Assembly (NCBI GenBank): GCA_002329285.1
Contig: DCTO01000012.1
Coordinates: forward strand, 1,939 to 23,367
Origin: Ruminococcaceae bacterium UBA1438
GTDB taxonomy: Bacteria; Bacillota; Clostridia; Oscillospirales; Acutalibacteraceae
Direction of reading: 5' to 3'
Length of the DNA stretch: 21,429 nucleotides
In this document: piece by piece, positions 1 to 8,599 of the stretch
Layout: each line of letters begins with the position of its first letter
Numbering within the stretch: position 1 is the stretch's first letter
Made by a program: the position numbers and the translations under genes
The notes under the pieces: generated by a model
The model's input: the letters and a program-made list of their open reading frames with translations, nothing else
What the model was told of the DNA's origin: nothing
The model's database searches: none

Positions 1-1033
1 CCATGACACCAAGGCCCGAGCAGGGAACATCCGCCAATACCACATCTGCACTTCCTGCCGCTTCCTTATCCTGTACGGTTGCATCCCATACCCTGACACT
101 TACATTTGTAAGCCCCATGCGGCTGATATTCTCTTCTATCTGCGCTACTTTGTAATCAGACACATCCCGGGCTTCCACACGGCCTTCCTGTCCGGCATAT
201 TCTGCGGCAAGCATGGTCTTACCGCCGGGTGCTGCACAGACATCCAGAACCGTATCTCCCGGACGGATACCTGCCGCTGCAACTGCCAGCATGGAACTGG
301 CATCCTGCACTGTCAGCTTTCCTTCCGCAAAGCCGGGAATATAAGCTATATTATCACAGTTTTCCAGATAATATGCCTGCTCTACATATGGGTGTCTGCG
401 CACCGCAATGCCCTTTTCCTTTATTTTCTCAAGCAAAGCTTCCTTTTCCTGCGCCGAAAGAGAAGCCGCAAACCGTACCGTCACCGGTCTCACGCGCAAA
501 AGTCCTGCAAGAATCCTCTTCGTTTCTTCGTAAGAATACAGGGAAAGAAAGTGCTTCACAATCCACTCCGGCATCGAAAAAGTGACGGTCAGAAACTGTT
601 CCGGTTCCTCTTCTTCATTTGGCAGTACAAGCCTTTCTTTATTTACAGACATCTTCCGAAGAACACCGTTTACAAAGCCCTTCAAATTCTGGAATTTTCT
701 CTTTCCGGCCAGCTTTACCGCTTCACTTACCGCTGCCGCATCCGGCACGCCATCCATATAAAGGATCTGATAGGCACTCATCCGCAGAAGATTGCGGATA
801 AGCGGCTTCATCTTCTTTACAGGTACACTGGAAATCTGATTGATATCAAAATCCAGCTCTATCCTGCGCTCCAAGGTGCCTTCGAAAAGCCGCTTGATAA
901 AAGCTTTCTCCTGCCCCGGCAGATAGTCGTATTTGGCGAGAACATCCCGGATGATGCGGTGGGAATACTCCTCCTCCCGCTCTACTGCCAGCAACATATC
1001 GAGCACGATTTCCCTGGTATTTTCTGCTGCCAT
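1..1033 (-). CDS. rsmB: 16S rRNA m5C967 methyltransferase RsmB, 3' end cut by window edge
   Basis: The reverse strand reads open from ATG at 1033 to the window edge (344 codons), so the C-terminus is missing. The N-terminal half (about residues 1-140) is the NusB-like RNA-binding domain. The second half is the Rossmann methyltransferase: DVCAAPGGKT is the SAM-binding motif and DVPCSGLGV, at the very edge, carries the first catalytic cysteine (motif IV). The second cysteine (motif VI, TCS) would lie outside the window. The family methylates C967 of 16S rRNA in the cytoplasm. The start lies 3 bases after the stop of the zinc peptidase gene, so the two are probably co-transcribed and translationally coupled. 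Codon use (CTG, CAG, CGG, GCG) is richer in GC than in the genes right of 2774. Identity is very secure. Confidence 0.95.
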   Translation of the reverse strand, partial: MAAENTREIVLDMLLAVEREEEYSHRIIRDVLAKYDYLPGQEKAFIKRLFEGTLERRIELDFDINQISSVPVKKMKPLIRNLLRMSAYQILYMDGVPDAAAVSEAVKLAGKRKFQNLKGFVNGVLRKMSVNKERLVLPNEEEEPEQFLTVTFSMPEWIVKHFLSLYSYEETKRILAGLLRVRPVTVRFAASLSAQEKEALLEKIKEKGIAVRRHPYVEQAYYLENCDNIAYIPGFAEGKLTVQDASSMLAVAAAGIRPGDTVLDVCAAPGGKTMLAAEYAGQEGRVEARDVSDYKVAQIEENISRMGLTNVSVRVWDATVQDKEAAGSADVVLADVPCSGLGVM

Positions 1034-1036
1034 TTC

Positions 1037-1747
1037 TTAGTCCCGCCTTTTGTTGTTTCCGCCAAACAGCAATATCATTCGTAAAAGCTGCAGGATAGAG
1101 GAAGCTGCCGCTGCCACATAGGTCATGGCTGCCGCCGTCAATACCTTTTTGGCACCCTGTGCTTCCGAAACACCTAACATACCACTCACCTCCATGGACT
1201 GCATTGCCCTTCTCGACGCATTGAATTCCACCGGCAATGTCACCAGTTGGAACAATACCGCCAGTGCAAATGCCCATATTCCAATCTGTATCAGCACTTC
1301 ATTCCAGCTTAAAATAACACCAAGAATAATCAGTGGAAGCCCCAGATTACTTGCAATATTCACCACCGGTACCAGGGCAGAACGGAATTTTAAAGGTGCA
1401 TAACTCTCCTGGTGCTGTTTGGCATGTCCGCACTCATGAGCGGCCACTGCCACTGCCGTTACCGTAGCATAATTGTAATTTTCATAGGAAAGCCTGACCG
1501 TTTTACTTCTCGGGTCATAATGATCCCCGGCTCCCTTTTGCAGACATTCCACGCGCACATCATAGATACCGGCATCCATCAATATCCTCTCGGCAGCCTG
1601 TGCACCGGTAAGTCCTCTGGAATTTCTGACACCATGATACTTTTTCATGGAGCTGTTTACCCATACACTGGTCAGGATACAGAATACTGCACCAATAAGC
1701 ACCAGTACATAAGTAGGATCAAAATAATAATAGTAATAATATGGCAT
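1037..1747 (-). CDS. YugP-type membrane zinc metallopeptidase
   Basis: A 236-residue protein of the neutral zinc metallopeptidase family (Zn_peptidase_2, YugP-like). I chose the ATG at 1747 rather than an in-frame start 60 bases upstream, because AAAGGAG sits 8 bases before it and the N-terminus then reads MPYYYYYYFDPTY, the Tyr-rich start followed by FDPTY that is usual in this family. A hydrophobic segment spans about residues 12-30. HECGH at 104-108 is the HEXXH zinc site, and further hydrophobic segments follow in the C-terminal half. The substrate is unknown for the family. It lies between fmt and rsmB, a common position in Clostridia. Base composition matches fmt and rsmB and differs from the rest of the window. 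Confidence 0.9.
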   Translation of the reverse strand: MPYYYYYYFDPTYVLVLIGAVFCILTSVWVNSSMKKYHGVRNSRGLTGAQAAERILMDAGIYDVRVECLQKGAGDHYDPRSKTVRLSYENYNYATVTAVAVAAHECGHAKQHQESYAPLKFRSALVPVVNIASNLGLPLIILGVILSWNEVLIQIGIWAFALAVLFQLVTLPVEFNASRRAMQSMEVSGMLGVSEAQGAKKVLTAAAMTYVAAAASSILQLLRMILLFGGNNKRRD

Positions 1748-1813
1748 ATGGCCATCTCCTTTCCAAACATACCGCAAAGCCTGCGCAAAATATGGTTCAT
1801 CAGACAATCATTT

Positions 1814-2773
1814 TTACTGCACTCCAAGAAGTTCTCCTGGCTGTAACGCATTGCCCAACAGGAAATCATGAGTACTCATCCTTTTCTTACCCTCTAACTG
1901 CAGGGAAGCAATCCAAAGAATTCCTTCGCCACAGGCTACAGCAAACCGGTTCTTCTCAACTTTTACAATCATACCCGAAAGTATCTGTCCCGGAACATTC
2001 GCTTTCTCTAAAGGCTCCAGAGCCACGTCCGCTTCCCATATTTTCAACTGTTTTCCCTCGTAAAAGGTGTATGCGCTGGGCCAGGAATTCAAGCCCCTCA
2101 CCAGCCTTTCAATTGCCACTGCGCTCTTATTCCAGTCGATCTGTCCCATGGACTTCTCTAACATCACCGTGCGGGTAGCTTCCTCTTCCTTTTGGGGGAT
2201 AGGAGTCAGTTTTCCTGCTTCTACCAGTGGCAATGCTTCCACGATGGCCTCTGCTCCCAGCACAGCCAGTTTATCAAAAAGAGAGGCTCCTGTTTCCTTC
2301 TTATCCAGATAGATTTCCTTCTGATAAAGAATATCACCGGAATCCACCACCCTGTCATTCATCTGCATAATCGTCACGCCGGTCTTTTCTTCCCCGTTAA
2401 TGACTGTCCACTGGATAGGACTGGACCCCCGGTACTTGGGAAGCAAGGAAGCATGGATATTCAGGCACCCCAGCCGTGGCATATCCAAAATCTCTCTGGA
2501 AAGAATTTGTCCGAAAGCTGCTACCACAAAGACATCTGCCTCATATTTTTTCAGTTCCTCTACAGCCTCTGGACGTTTTATCCTCACCGGCTGTAAAACC
2601 GGAATCCCATGCGCTAAAGCACATTCCTTTACCGGTGAAAAGCTGAGACTACCACTGCGTCCCTTGGCCTTATCCGGCTGTGTCACCACCGCGATTACCT
2701 CATGTCCCGCCTTTATAATGGCCTCCAATGCTCCCACCGCAAAATCCGGTGTGCCCATAAAAACAATTTTCAT
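1814..2773 (-). CDS. fmt: methionyl-tRNA formyltransferase
   Basis: A 319-residue protein that formylates Met-tRNAfMet from 10-formyl-THF, making the initiator tRNA for translation. The N-terminus MKIVFMGTPDFA, the SLLPKYRGSSPIQW loop near 109-122, and Asn105, His107 and Asp144 (in VDSGD) give the full formyltransferase catalytic set. The C-terminal OB-like domain is complete, and the length is normal for the family. It follows def by 3 bases. Its Shine-Dalgarno sequence (AAGGA, 7 bases before the ATG) is made from the last two codons of def. Codon use changes sharply here compared with def and priA: CTG and CAG are favoured and GC rises to about 50%. The function is certain; whether the gene belongs to the same genome as its upstream neighbours is open. 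Confidence 0.97.
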   Translation of the reverse strand: MKIVFMGTPDFAVGALEAIIKAGHEVIAVVTQPDKAKGRSGSLSFSPVKECALAHGIPVLQPVRIKRPEAVEELKKYEADVFVVAAFGQILSREILDMPRLGCLNIHASLLPKYRGSSPIQWTVINGEEKTGVTIMQMNDRVVDSGDILYQKEIYLDKKETGASLFDKLAVLGAEAIVEALPLVEAGKLTPIPQKEEEATRTVMLEKSMGQIDWNKSAVAIERLVRGLNSWPSAYTFYEGKQLKIWEADVALEPLEKANVPGQILSGMIVKVEKNRFAVACGEGILWIASLQLEGKKRMSTHDFLLGNALQPGELLGVQ

Positions 2774-2790
2774 ATTTTATTCCTTAAAAT
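2740..2790. other. Composition and codon-use boundary at the def/fmt junction
   Basis: Hand counts of 60-base blocks give 48-52% GC in fmt, the zinc peptidase and rsmB. Blocks in priA, the start of def and yicC give 32-42%. Leu codons switch from mostly CTG (left) to mostly CTT (right). The change falls at or beside the first codons of fmt, which encode the highly conserved MKIVFMGTPDFA and are therefore nearly identical in DNA across many Clostridia. Gene order is undisturbed across the boundary. This is either a contig join or an orthologous replacement; the exact point is uncertain by some tens of bases. Confidence 0.6.
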
Positions 2791-3250
2791 CAGATTCATT
2801 AAGCTCTGTATCAGGAGCAATGTGAGAAGTAAACAAAATGCCGTCAAGATGATCGAGCTCATGGCAAAATGCCCTGGCTTTCAGTTCTTCACCTGTGAAA
2901 ACCTGCCATTTGCCGTTTCTGTCCTGTGCCTTAACCTGGACCTTCATTGGGCGAACCGTTACCTCATATCTGCCGGGAAGTGAAAGGCAGCCCTCCTGCT
3001 CCCGCTGTTCGCCCTCCTGAAAGGTGATTTCAGGATTAACGAGCTCCATCGGGCCTTCGCCAATATCAATAACAACAACTCGTCTAAGAACGCCAACCTG
3101 AACGGCAGCAAGGCCAACCCCGTTAGCGTCATACATAGTTTCAAGCATATCATCAATTAAAACAGAAAGCTTTTCATCGAATTTTTCAACCTTTCGGCTT
3201 TTCTTGTTTAGTATCGGATCGCCGAGCTTAACTATATTTCTTAAAGCCAT
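2777..3250 (-). CDS. def: peptide deformylase
   Basis: A 157-residue metalloenzyme that removes the formyl group from nascent N-terminal Met, the partner activity to fmt just downstream. All three family motifs are present: GVGLAAVQ at 44-51, EGCLSLPG at 86-93 with the metal-binding Cys88, and HELDH at 130-134. The ATG at 3250 is preferred over an upstream in-frame start because AGGAG lies 7 bases before it and [14 protein letters not shown] is the usual family start. It sits 19 bases after priA. The 5' half has the AT-rich style of priA. A stretch at 2941-3060 is locally about 57% GC, partly because it encodes conserved Gly, Arg and Pro residues. Confidence 0.97.
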   Translation of the reverse strand: MALRNIVKLGDPILNKKSRKVEKFDEKLSVLIDDMLETMYDANGVGLAAVQVGVLRRVVVIDIGEGPMELVNPEITFQEGEQREQEGCLSLPGRYEVTVRPMKVQVKAQDRNGKWQVFTGEELKARAFCHELDHLDGILFTSHIAPDTELNESDFKE

Positions 3251-3269
3251 AATAATTCTCCTGTTGAAT

Positions 3270-5495
3270 TCAGCTGATATCAAAGGGATTAATATCAATT
3301 GAAATCATTACATCTTTATATTCCTTAATTTTCTTTGTTTCATTCATTGTTTGAGACAGTAAGCCACGAAGCGCTTTAGAATTATTTTTACACTTTATCA
3401 GCAGCTTATATCTGTAATTATTGCTTATTTTGCCGATTTTAGCTTGCGAAGGGCCAAGTATTATCAGTTTTTCATTTGAGTATTCAGTTTCATTCAGCCT
3501 AATAAGCGTTTCAAAAAAGGCTTTTGCACAAAGCGCAACCGTGTTTTCATTATCACAGGTAAATGAAACCGAAAATATATAACAATATGGCGGATATGTT
3601 AAAAGCCGTCTCAGCTCTATTTCGTTAGAATAAAAAGCCTTATAATCCTGTTTAGACGCATACTCAATAATCTCATTATACGGATTGATAGTCTGGATAA
3701 CAGCTCTTCCGCTTGAATCTCTCCTGCCGCTTCTGCCGACAACCTGCGTTATTAAATCAAAGGATCGCTCCCCTGCCATATAATTTTCATCATAAAGAGA
3801 ATTATCTGCATTAACAACGCCAACCAAGGTAACATTTGGAAAATCCAATCCTTTTGCAACCATCTGCGTGCCGATTAGAATATCATAATCTCCATTGGAA
3901 AAAGCTTCAAAAAGCCTTTGATGGCTGAATTTTGCCGTAGTTGTGTCCGCATCCATTCGAAGAACTCTTGCGTCCGGAAACAGGCTTGCAAGCTCATTTT
4001 CAATTCGCTGTGTTCCGTAACCACTGTAACGAAGGCTGTTCGCTCCACATTCAGGGCAAATATTATCAAGCGGCTTTGAAAATCCGCAATAATGGCACAT
4101 AAGCCTATTATTATACGAATGATAAGTGAGGCTGATACTGCAATTCGGGCAGGTCACAACATGGCCGCATTCGTTGCAGGCGATAAAGGTATTGTATCCT
4201 CGTCTGTTAATCAGCAATATTGTTTGCTTGCCTTCTGCAAGATTTGCTCCGATTAGCTCTTTTAAGCAAACAGAAATCGGGGATTTGTTGCCGGCTTTAA
4301 GCTCCTGCTTCATATCAACTGTTATAACTGACGGTAGTTTTGCGTCGCCGAATCGTTCATTCAGCTCGCATAATTTGATTTTACCGTTAACCGCGGCTGA
4401 ATAAGTTTCAACACTCGGCGTAGCAGATGCCATAAGAAACAAAGCGTTATTATATTTACATCTGAAATTAGCAACATCTCTCGCATGATATCTCGGAGTG
4501 CGCTCGCTTTTATAAGTGTGCTCCTGCTCTTCATCCATAACTATTAAACCGAGGTTTTTAAAGGGAGCAAAAACTGCGCTTCTTGTGCCGATGCAAATTT
4601 TTGCCACTCCCCTTGAAATACGCTTATATTCGTCATTGCGCTCACCAAGGGAAAGGCCGCTGTGCATAACAGCAACAGCTTTTCCGTATCGTTCATGAAA
4701 GAGATTGAGAAGCTGCGGGGTTAATGCAATTTCAGGAACAAGAACAATAACCTGCTTTCCGAGATCAAGAGTGCGATCAATGAGGCTCATATAAACCTGC
4801 GTTTTGCCGGAGCCTGTAACCCCATAAAGGAGCCCGGTGCCACCCGTACCTTCAAGCATTTCGGAAAATGCTTCAAAAGCAGCCTGTTGATCGGCAGAAA
4901 GCTCAATAACATTTCTGTTTTCATTCTCTGAAACATTCTTAAAAGGATTGCGATAAACCTCTTTTTCATAGTATTCGCAAACTTTATAACGAACGAGATT
5001 ATCAAGCACACCCTTGCCGACTGAGCAAAACTCGCAAACCTCATTTACCTCTGCAGCACCAACATCAAAAAGCAGATTTAAAACACTTTGCTGTTTAGGT
5101 GTAAGCTTTGGAATGATAGCATCATCAATAAGGCGAATCATCTTGCTGCTCTTATCGCCAACCTTGTCGATTCCCCTCGGCAGCATCTGGCGAAGGCAAT
5201 CATAGGTAGTGCAAAAGCATCGCTCTTTAAGCCAAAGCGCAAGCTTAACCATTTCGTCTGAGAGCGGCTCTGCCTTACTGTCAATCTTTGCAATTGCTTT
5301 TAAATCATTGTTAATCGCAGTGAAAACACTTAAAACGATTCCGTTTCTGAGAATATTACCTCTGCCAAACGGAACTTTAACTCTGACTCCCGCTTTAATC
5401 TGATTCTCAAGTTCATCAGGAACATAATAATCATAATCGGAATCGGTGTTAAAGAAGGTGTTTTCAACCGCAACTGAAGCGATTTTTTTAGTCAT
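3270..5495 (-). CDS. priA: primosomal replication restart helicase PriA
   Basis: A 741-residue 3'-5' DNA helicase that reloads the replisome at stalled forks. Visible in order: the N-terminal DNA-binding domain (residues 1 to about 105), Walker A GVTGSGKT at 225-232, the Walker B/DEAH-like DEEQ at 321-324 followed by EHTYK, and the zinc-binding insert with eight cysteines at 440, 443, 449, 452, 467, 470, 480 and 483. The helicase C lobe follows, with [14 protein letters not shown] and QVVGRSGRR. It is a little shorter than Bacillus PriA, but no motif is lost. Its ATG lies inside the end of rpoZ (8-base overlap), so translation is probably coupled. The AT-rich composition is typical of the right-hand part of the window. 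Confidence 0.98.
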   Translation of the reverse strand: MTKKIASVAVENTFFNTDSDYDYYVPDELENQIKAGVRVKVPFGRGNILRNGIVLSVFTAINNDLKAIAKIDSKAEPLSDEMVKLALWLKERCFCTTYDCLRQMLPRGIDKVGDKSSKMIRLIDDAIIPKLTPKQQSVLNLLFDVGAAEVNEVCEFCSVGKGVLDNLVRYKVCEYYEKEVYRNPFKNVSENENRNVIELSADQQAAFEAFSEMLEGTGGTGLLYGVTGSGKTQVYMSLIDRTLDLGKQVIVLVPEIALTPQLLNLFHERYGKAVAVMHSGLSLGERNDEYKRISRGVAKICIGTRSAVFAPFKNLGLIVMDEEQEHTYKSERTPRYHARDVANFRCKYNNALFLMASATPSVETYSAAVNGKIKLCELNERFGDAKLPSVITVDMKQELKAGNKSPISVCLKELIGANLAEGKQTILLINRRGYNTFIACNECGHVVTCPNCSISLTYHSYNNRLMCHYCGFSKPLDNICPECGANSLRYSGYGTQRIENELASLFPDARVLRMDADTTTAKFSHQRLFEAFSNGDYDILIGTQMVAKGLDFPNVTLVGVVNADNSLYDENYMAGERSFDLITQVVGRSGRRDSSGRAVIQTINPYNEIIEYASKQDYKAFYSNEIELRRLLTYPPYCYIFSVSFTCDNENTVALCAKAFFETLIRLNETEYSNEKLIILGPSQAKIGKISNNYRYKLLIKCKNNSKALRGLLSQTMNETKKIKEYKDVMISIDINPFDIS

Positions 5496-5706
5496 TATCT
5501 TTAGACTTTATCTCATCCGGCTCATCAACAACATATTTGCCGTCAATGATTTCATCCATTGCTGTTGAAACGCTCTTAACATCAAGGAGCACCTCATTCT
5601 TTACAGCCTCTTCTCTGATTTCTCTTGCCCTTTTTGCAGTTGCAACAACAAGGCTGTAACGGCTGTTGCACTTATTCAGAACATTTTTTAAATCCGGATT
5701 AAACAT
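5488..5706 (-). CDS. rpoZ: RNA polymerase omega subunit
   Basis: A 72-residue omega subunit that helps assemble and stabilise RNA polymerase. The N-terminal pattern NPDLKNVLNKCNSRYSLVVA followed by AKRAREI is the conserved RpoZ core that contacts beta'. AAGGAG stands about 9 bases before the ATG. It lies between gmk and priA, the standard gmk-rpoZ-priA order in Firmicutes, and ends with an 8-base overlap into priA. The acidic tail ([11 protein letters not shown]) is typical of clostridial omega proteins. Confidence 0.95.
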   Translation of the reverse strand: MFNPDLKNVLNKCNSRYSLVVATAKRAREIREEAVKNEVLLDVKSVSTAMDEIIDGKYVVDEPDEIKSKDND

Positions 5707-5729
5707 AACAATTTCTCCTTAAATATAGT

Positions 5730-6308
5730 TTAAATATTGTTTCTTTTCTGAAGCTCTGCTTCAAGAATTGTGTTTATATCATCAACGGCTTTTTCAAGCT
5801 CGTTATTGAAAACAACATAATCAAAATTAGATGTGTCCGCCATTTCCTCTTTAGCAATTTCAAGGCGGTTTTTAATCTGATCCTCGCTGTCAGTATTTCT
5901 CTTCTTGAGGCGAAGCTCAAGAATCTCAATGCTTGGCGGCATAAGAAATATTGAAACCGCATCCGGATAATTCTTCATAACCTTTTGAGCGCCCTTGCGT
6001 TCAATGATCAGAAAGCAGATTTTTCCGTTTTCAATTGCCTCAAGCGCCGGTCCGGCGGGAGTGCCGTAATAACAATCATTATAACAAGCATATTCAAGAA
6101 ACTCATTGTTATCAATCATTTCCTGAAATTCATCCTGCGTTTTAAAATAATAATTTACTCCGTGAGCCTCACCCTTGCGAGGATTTCTCGTTGTTGCAGA
6201 AATTGATTCAACAAGATCATCCCTGCGCTTTGAAAGCTCCTGAAAAACGGTGTCCTTCCCTGTTCCGCTGGGGGCGGAAAGGATAACAAGCATTCCCTTA
6301 TTCATCAT
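5730..6308 (-). CDS. gmk: guanylate kinase
   Basis: A protein of about 192 residues that phosphorylates GMP to GDP. The P-loop SAPSGTGKDT is at 11-20; Asp replaces the usual Ser/Thr directly after the Lys, with Thr next, which resembles the GKGT variants known in the family. STRNPR-type GMP-binding residues appear as ATTRNPRKGE, followed by VNYYF. The start is placed at the tandem ATGATG (6308 or 6305): GGAGG sits 6 bases upstream of the first ATG, inside the end of remA. The reading frame is open further upstream to 6338, but nothing supports starting there. It overlaps remA by 11 bases. Confidence 0.96.
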   Translation of the reverse strand: MMNKGMLVILSAPSGTGKDTVFQELSKRRDDLVESISATTRNPRKGEAHGVNYYFKTQDEFQEMIDNNEFLEYACYNDCYYGTPAGPALEAIENGKICFLIIERKGAQKVMKNYPDAVSIFLMPPSIEILELRLKKRNTDSEDQIKNRLEIAKEEMADTSNFDYVVFNNELEKAVDDINTILEAELQKRNNI

Positions 6309-6549
6309 ACTCAACCTCCGTGCCGAATTTCTGCGCAACGCGCTTTAAATCAAGATATGATAAAACAACATTATCGGAATCCATTATAATAATGCTTGCG
6401 GTTTTTCTTCCATGTGTTGCATCAATCAGCCGACCGTTTGCCTTTGCCTCCTGCACAATTCTTTTTGCAGGGGCTGAATCGGGGCTGATAACGGAAATAA
6501 CCCTTGCCGCATTAACAAGATTTCCGAAGCCGATATTTACAAGTTCCAT
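6298..6549 (-). CDS. remA: RemA/DUF370 family DNA-binding regulator
   Basis: An 83-residue protein of the RemA (DUF370, YlzA) family. In Bacillus, RemA activates biofilm matrix genes; in most Clostridia the target is unknown. Diagnostic stretches are MELVNIGFGNLVNAARVI, the basic patch THGRKT and the IIIMDSDNVVLS strand. A Shine-Dalgarno AAGGTG lies 7 bases before the ATG, overlapping the yicC stop region. The yicC-remA-gmk-rpoZ order is widely conserved in Firmicutes, so its presence here says little about biofilm formation. Confidence 0.93.
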   Translation of the reverse strand: MELVNIGFGNLVNAARVISVISPDSAPAKRIVQEAKANGRLIDATHGRKTASIIIMDSDNVVLSYLDLKRVAQKFGTEVEYDE

Positions 6550-6560
6550 AATTCTGCACC

Positions 6561-7439
6561 TTATTCAATATTCTGAATCTGCTCTCTTATTTTTTCAACC
6601 TCAGCCTTGATATCAACAACTCTGCGGGCTATTTCAACGTCAGAGGCTTTTGAGCCGATTGTGTTTGCCTCTCTGTTAATTTCCTGAACAAGAAAATCCA
6701 TCTTTCTGCCGATAGGTTCCTCGCTTTCAAGGAAGGAAAGCAGCTGCTCAATATGCGAGCGAAGGCGAACAGTTTCCTCTGCAACGGCAACCTTATCCGC
6801 AAGAATAGCAACCTCCTGAATAATTCTGCTTTCATCAAGAGAAACATCACCGATAAGCTCATGGACGCGTTCGCGAAGCTTTTCATTATATTCCTTAACT
6901 GTTTCCGGAGAACGGATTTCAACAAAAGCAACGTTATCAAGAATTGCAAAAGCTCTTGATCTTACATCAGTTTTAAGCTTTTCACCCTCACGGGTGCGCA
7001 TATCAATGAATTTATCAACCGCATCTGAAGCAACCTTTTTGATGTAACTCCAGAGAAGCTCCTCATCCTCATCTGCCTTTTTAACGACAAAGACATCGGG
7101 ATACCGGCTGATTGAGCTCGCTCCGTAATCGCATTTCAAATCATAATTAGCCTCAAGCTCCTTGAGAGCTTTAACATAAGCGCTTGCAAGCGTGTTATTA
7201 ACAACAACATCTGCAGCCTCTGTGTTAAGCGCCTCAACGGATAAAAAGCAATCTACCTTACCCCTTGAAACTCTGGAATTAATATAGGATTTCAGTTTTT
7301 CTTCAGCAAAACCATATTGCCTGGGAAGACGGCAGTTAAATTCAAAATAACGGTGATTAACGGATTTTATTTCAACAGAAATAACATATCCGTTAATTTC
7401 CTCTGAGGCTCTGCCGAAGCCCGTCATAGATTTAATCAT
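6561..7439 (-). CDS. yicC: YicC/YloC family endoribonuclease
   Basis: A 292-residue protein with the N-terminal MIKSMTGFGRA signature and the C-terminal DUF1732 block (DFLVQEINREANTIGSK near 250-266). Family members are reported to be endoribonucleases involved in RNA turnover; the specific targets here are unknown. It is the first gene of its operon. GGAG lies 7 bases before the ATG at 7439, downstream of a stem-loop leader and a near-consensus promoter. It is followed 11 bases later by remA. The length is the family norm and no motif is disturbed. Confidence 0.95.
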   Translation of the reverse strand: MIKSMTGFGRASEEINGYVISVEIKSVNHRYFEFNCRLPRQYGFAEEKLKSYINSRVSRGKVDCFLSVEALNTEAADVVVNNTLASAYVKALKELEANYDLKCDYGASSISRYPDVFVVKKADEDEELLWSYIKKVASDAVDKFIDMRTREGEKLKTDVRSRAFAILDNVAFVEIRSPETVKEYNEKLRERVHELIGDVSLDESRIIQEVAILADKVAVAEETVRLRSHIEQLLSFLESEEPIGRKMDFLVQEINREANTIGSKASDVEIARRVVDIKAEVEKIREQIQNIE

Positions 7440-7459
7440 AACATATCTCCAATAAAATA

Positions 7460-7495
7460 TTGAAAGAACTCTTAATAATAATTCAGTTCTTTCAA
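7460..7495 (-). promoter_or_regulatory. Perfect 11-bp stem-loop at the 5' end of the yicC operon transcript
   Basis: TTGAAAGAACT and AGTTCTTTCAA form a perfect 11-bp inverted repeat around a 14-base AT-rich loop. The outer end (7495) is 7 bases past the -10 box, almost exactly where transcription should start. The transcript would therefore begin with the stem. The ribosome binding site of yicC lies beyond it and stays free. There is no U-tract, so a terminator is unlikely; a 5' stabilising stem or a DNA operator are the main options. Confidence 0.7.
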
Positions 7496-7501
7496 GTGAT
7501 T

Positions 7502-7530
7502 ATTATAATAACTGTGATAATCAAGGTCAA
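7502..7530 (-). promoter_or_regulatory. Sigma-A promoter of the yicC-remA-gmk-rpoZ-priA-def operon
   Basis: On the minus strand TTGACC (-35, 7525-7530) is separated by exactly 17 bases from a perfect TATAAT (-10, 7502-7507). Start of transcription is expected near 7495, giving a leader of about 56 bases before yicC. Confidence 0.88.
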
Positions 7531-7577
7531 TGTTTTGTTAACAGTTTGTTTACAAAGTTAATATTGTTTTTACAAAT

Positions 7578-7605
7578 AAAGGGCAGTCCGTAAGAACTGC
7601 CCTTT
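7578..7605 (-). terminator. Intrinsic terminator after the WYL regulator gene
   Basis: A 10-bp perfect stem (AAAGGGCAGT with ACTGCCCTTT) and an 8-base loop begin 3 bases after the WYL stop codon. A T-rich run (TTTATTTGT) follows on the minus strand. It separates the dnaG-to-WYL run from the yicC operon. The rest of the 7440-7608 gap holds only the yicC promoter and leader hairpin. Confidence 0.85.
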
Positions 7606-7608
7606 AAA

Positions 7609-8595
7609 TTAATAAATTTCTGCAATTGAAAGTGCTTTTTCCTTAATCATATCAGCAAGGTATTGCGGCTCAACGACCTTGATCTTATTGCCGAACTGCA
7701 TAACCCATGAAACAAATCCGTCACTGATTGCGGCCTCAATCTCTGTTTCAAAATGATCAGAATCAACAGCAGTTAACGGAGCCTTTTTACCAAAGCGGTC
7801 AATAATCTGCTCCTTCATTTCAAAATCACATAAAAGCTTAACCTTTCCGAATTCACCACTGAACATATTAAACATTTTTGAGGAATAATCAGCTGCATTA
7901 AATTTATCGGTATATTCGCTTATCTCGGAAATGTTTCTTGCCGGAATATCGAGAATCTCTATTTTATTAATTCTGTCCAGCCTGAGATTGATGAGATTGT
8001 CGTGAGACGCAATATTGCAAACAAGATAATATCTATCGTTCTTCCAAAGCATCGAATATGGTGAAACAGTAAAGGTTTTTGTTGTATAAGATTTCCTGTT
8101 TTCCTTATCAATGTTTCTTGTTTTATAAATAAATTTCACCTGTTTGCGGCTGTTAATTGCCTCATCAAGCTGATCAATAATGATATATATCTGCTCGTTA
8201 TCGCATTTATTAACATCCTCGCTGTAAACCTGGGAAGCTATATCCTTTGCCTGCCCTTCAGACAAAAGGGCTTTCAGCTTATTAATGAGCTCCTCCGATT
8301 TCTTAGGAGTAATAAAACCGGCTGAATTAACAGCATCAATCAAAAGCCTGACCTCCGGAATCTGAAAGGTTCTTGACGCAATGAAGAAGCCGCGCTTCGG
8401 GGATGTTACAGTAATTATGTCAACCCCGATTTGTTTGAGAGCGGAAACATCGCTGTAAATACTTTTCCTTTCAGAGGATATTCCCTCATTTGCAAGCATT
8501 GCAATTAAATCAGTGGTTGAGAGCGGATTGTCTTCATCAGAAAACTGATTTAAAAATTTATAAACCATTAATGTTTTTAGTTTTGAAGCATTCAT
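7609..8595 (-). CDS. WYL-domain transcriptional regulator
   Basis: A 328-residue regulator. Residues 1 to about 65 form a DeoR-like winged helix (LSTTDLIAMLANEG, then SERKSIYSDVSALKQ). A WYL domain spans about 150-240, with PYSMLWKNDRYYLVC and NLRLDRI, and a WCX-type C-terminal extension follows. WYL proteins are ligand-sensing regulators, often of DNA damage, phage or metabolism genes; the ligand and targets here are unknown. I place the start at the ATG at 8595, since GAGGTG lies 8 bases upstream; the GTG at 8604 is part of that Shine-Dalgarno sequence. It has its own strong promoter inside the end of the PBP gene, and a dyad that covers its ribosome binding site suggests self-control. Confidence 0.9.
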   Translation of the reverse strand: MNASKLKTLMVYKFLNQFSDEDNPLSTTDLIAMLANEGISSERKSIYSDVSALKQIGVDIITVTSPKRGFFIASRTFQIPEVRLLIDAVNSAGFITPKKSEELINKLKALLSEGQAKDIASQVYSEDVNKCDNEQIYIIIDQLDEAINSRKQVKFIYKTRNIDKENRKSYTTKTFTVSPYSMLWKNDRYYLVCNIASHDNLINLRLDRINKIEILDIPARNISEISEYTDKFNAADYSSKMFNMFSGEFGKVKLLCDFEMKEQIIDRFGKKAPLTAVDSDHFETEIEAAISDGFVSWVMQFGNKIKVVEPQYLADMIKEKALSIAEIY

Positions 8596-8599
8596 AATA

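Noticed and set aside
392..1084. 230-codon plus-strand open frame opposite rsmB
   Set aside because: It is antisense to a clear RsmB frame, has no recognisable domain and no Shine-Dalgarno, and its composition reflects the opposite strand.
1715..1747. TAT/TAC codon run near the zinc peptidase start as a microsatellite
   Set aside because: It encodes the Tyr-rich N-terminus usual in YugP-type proteins and is not a perfect repeat.
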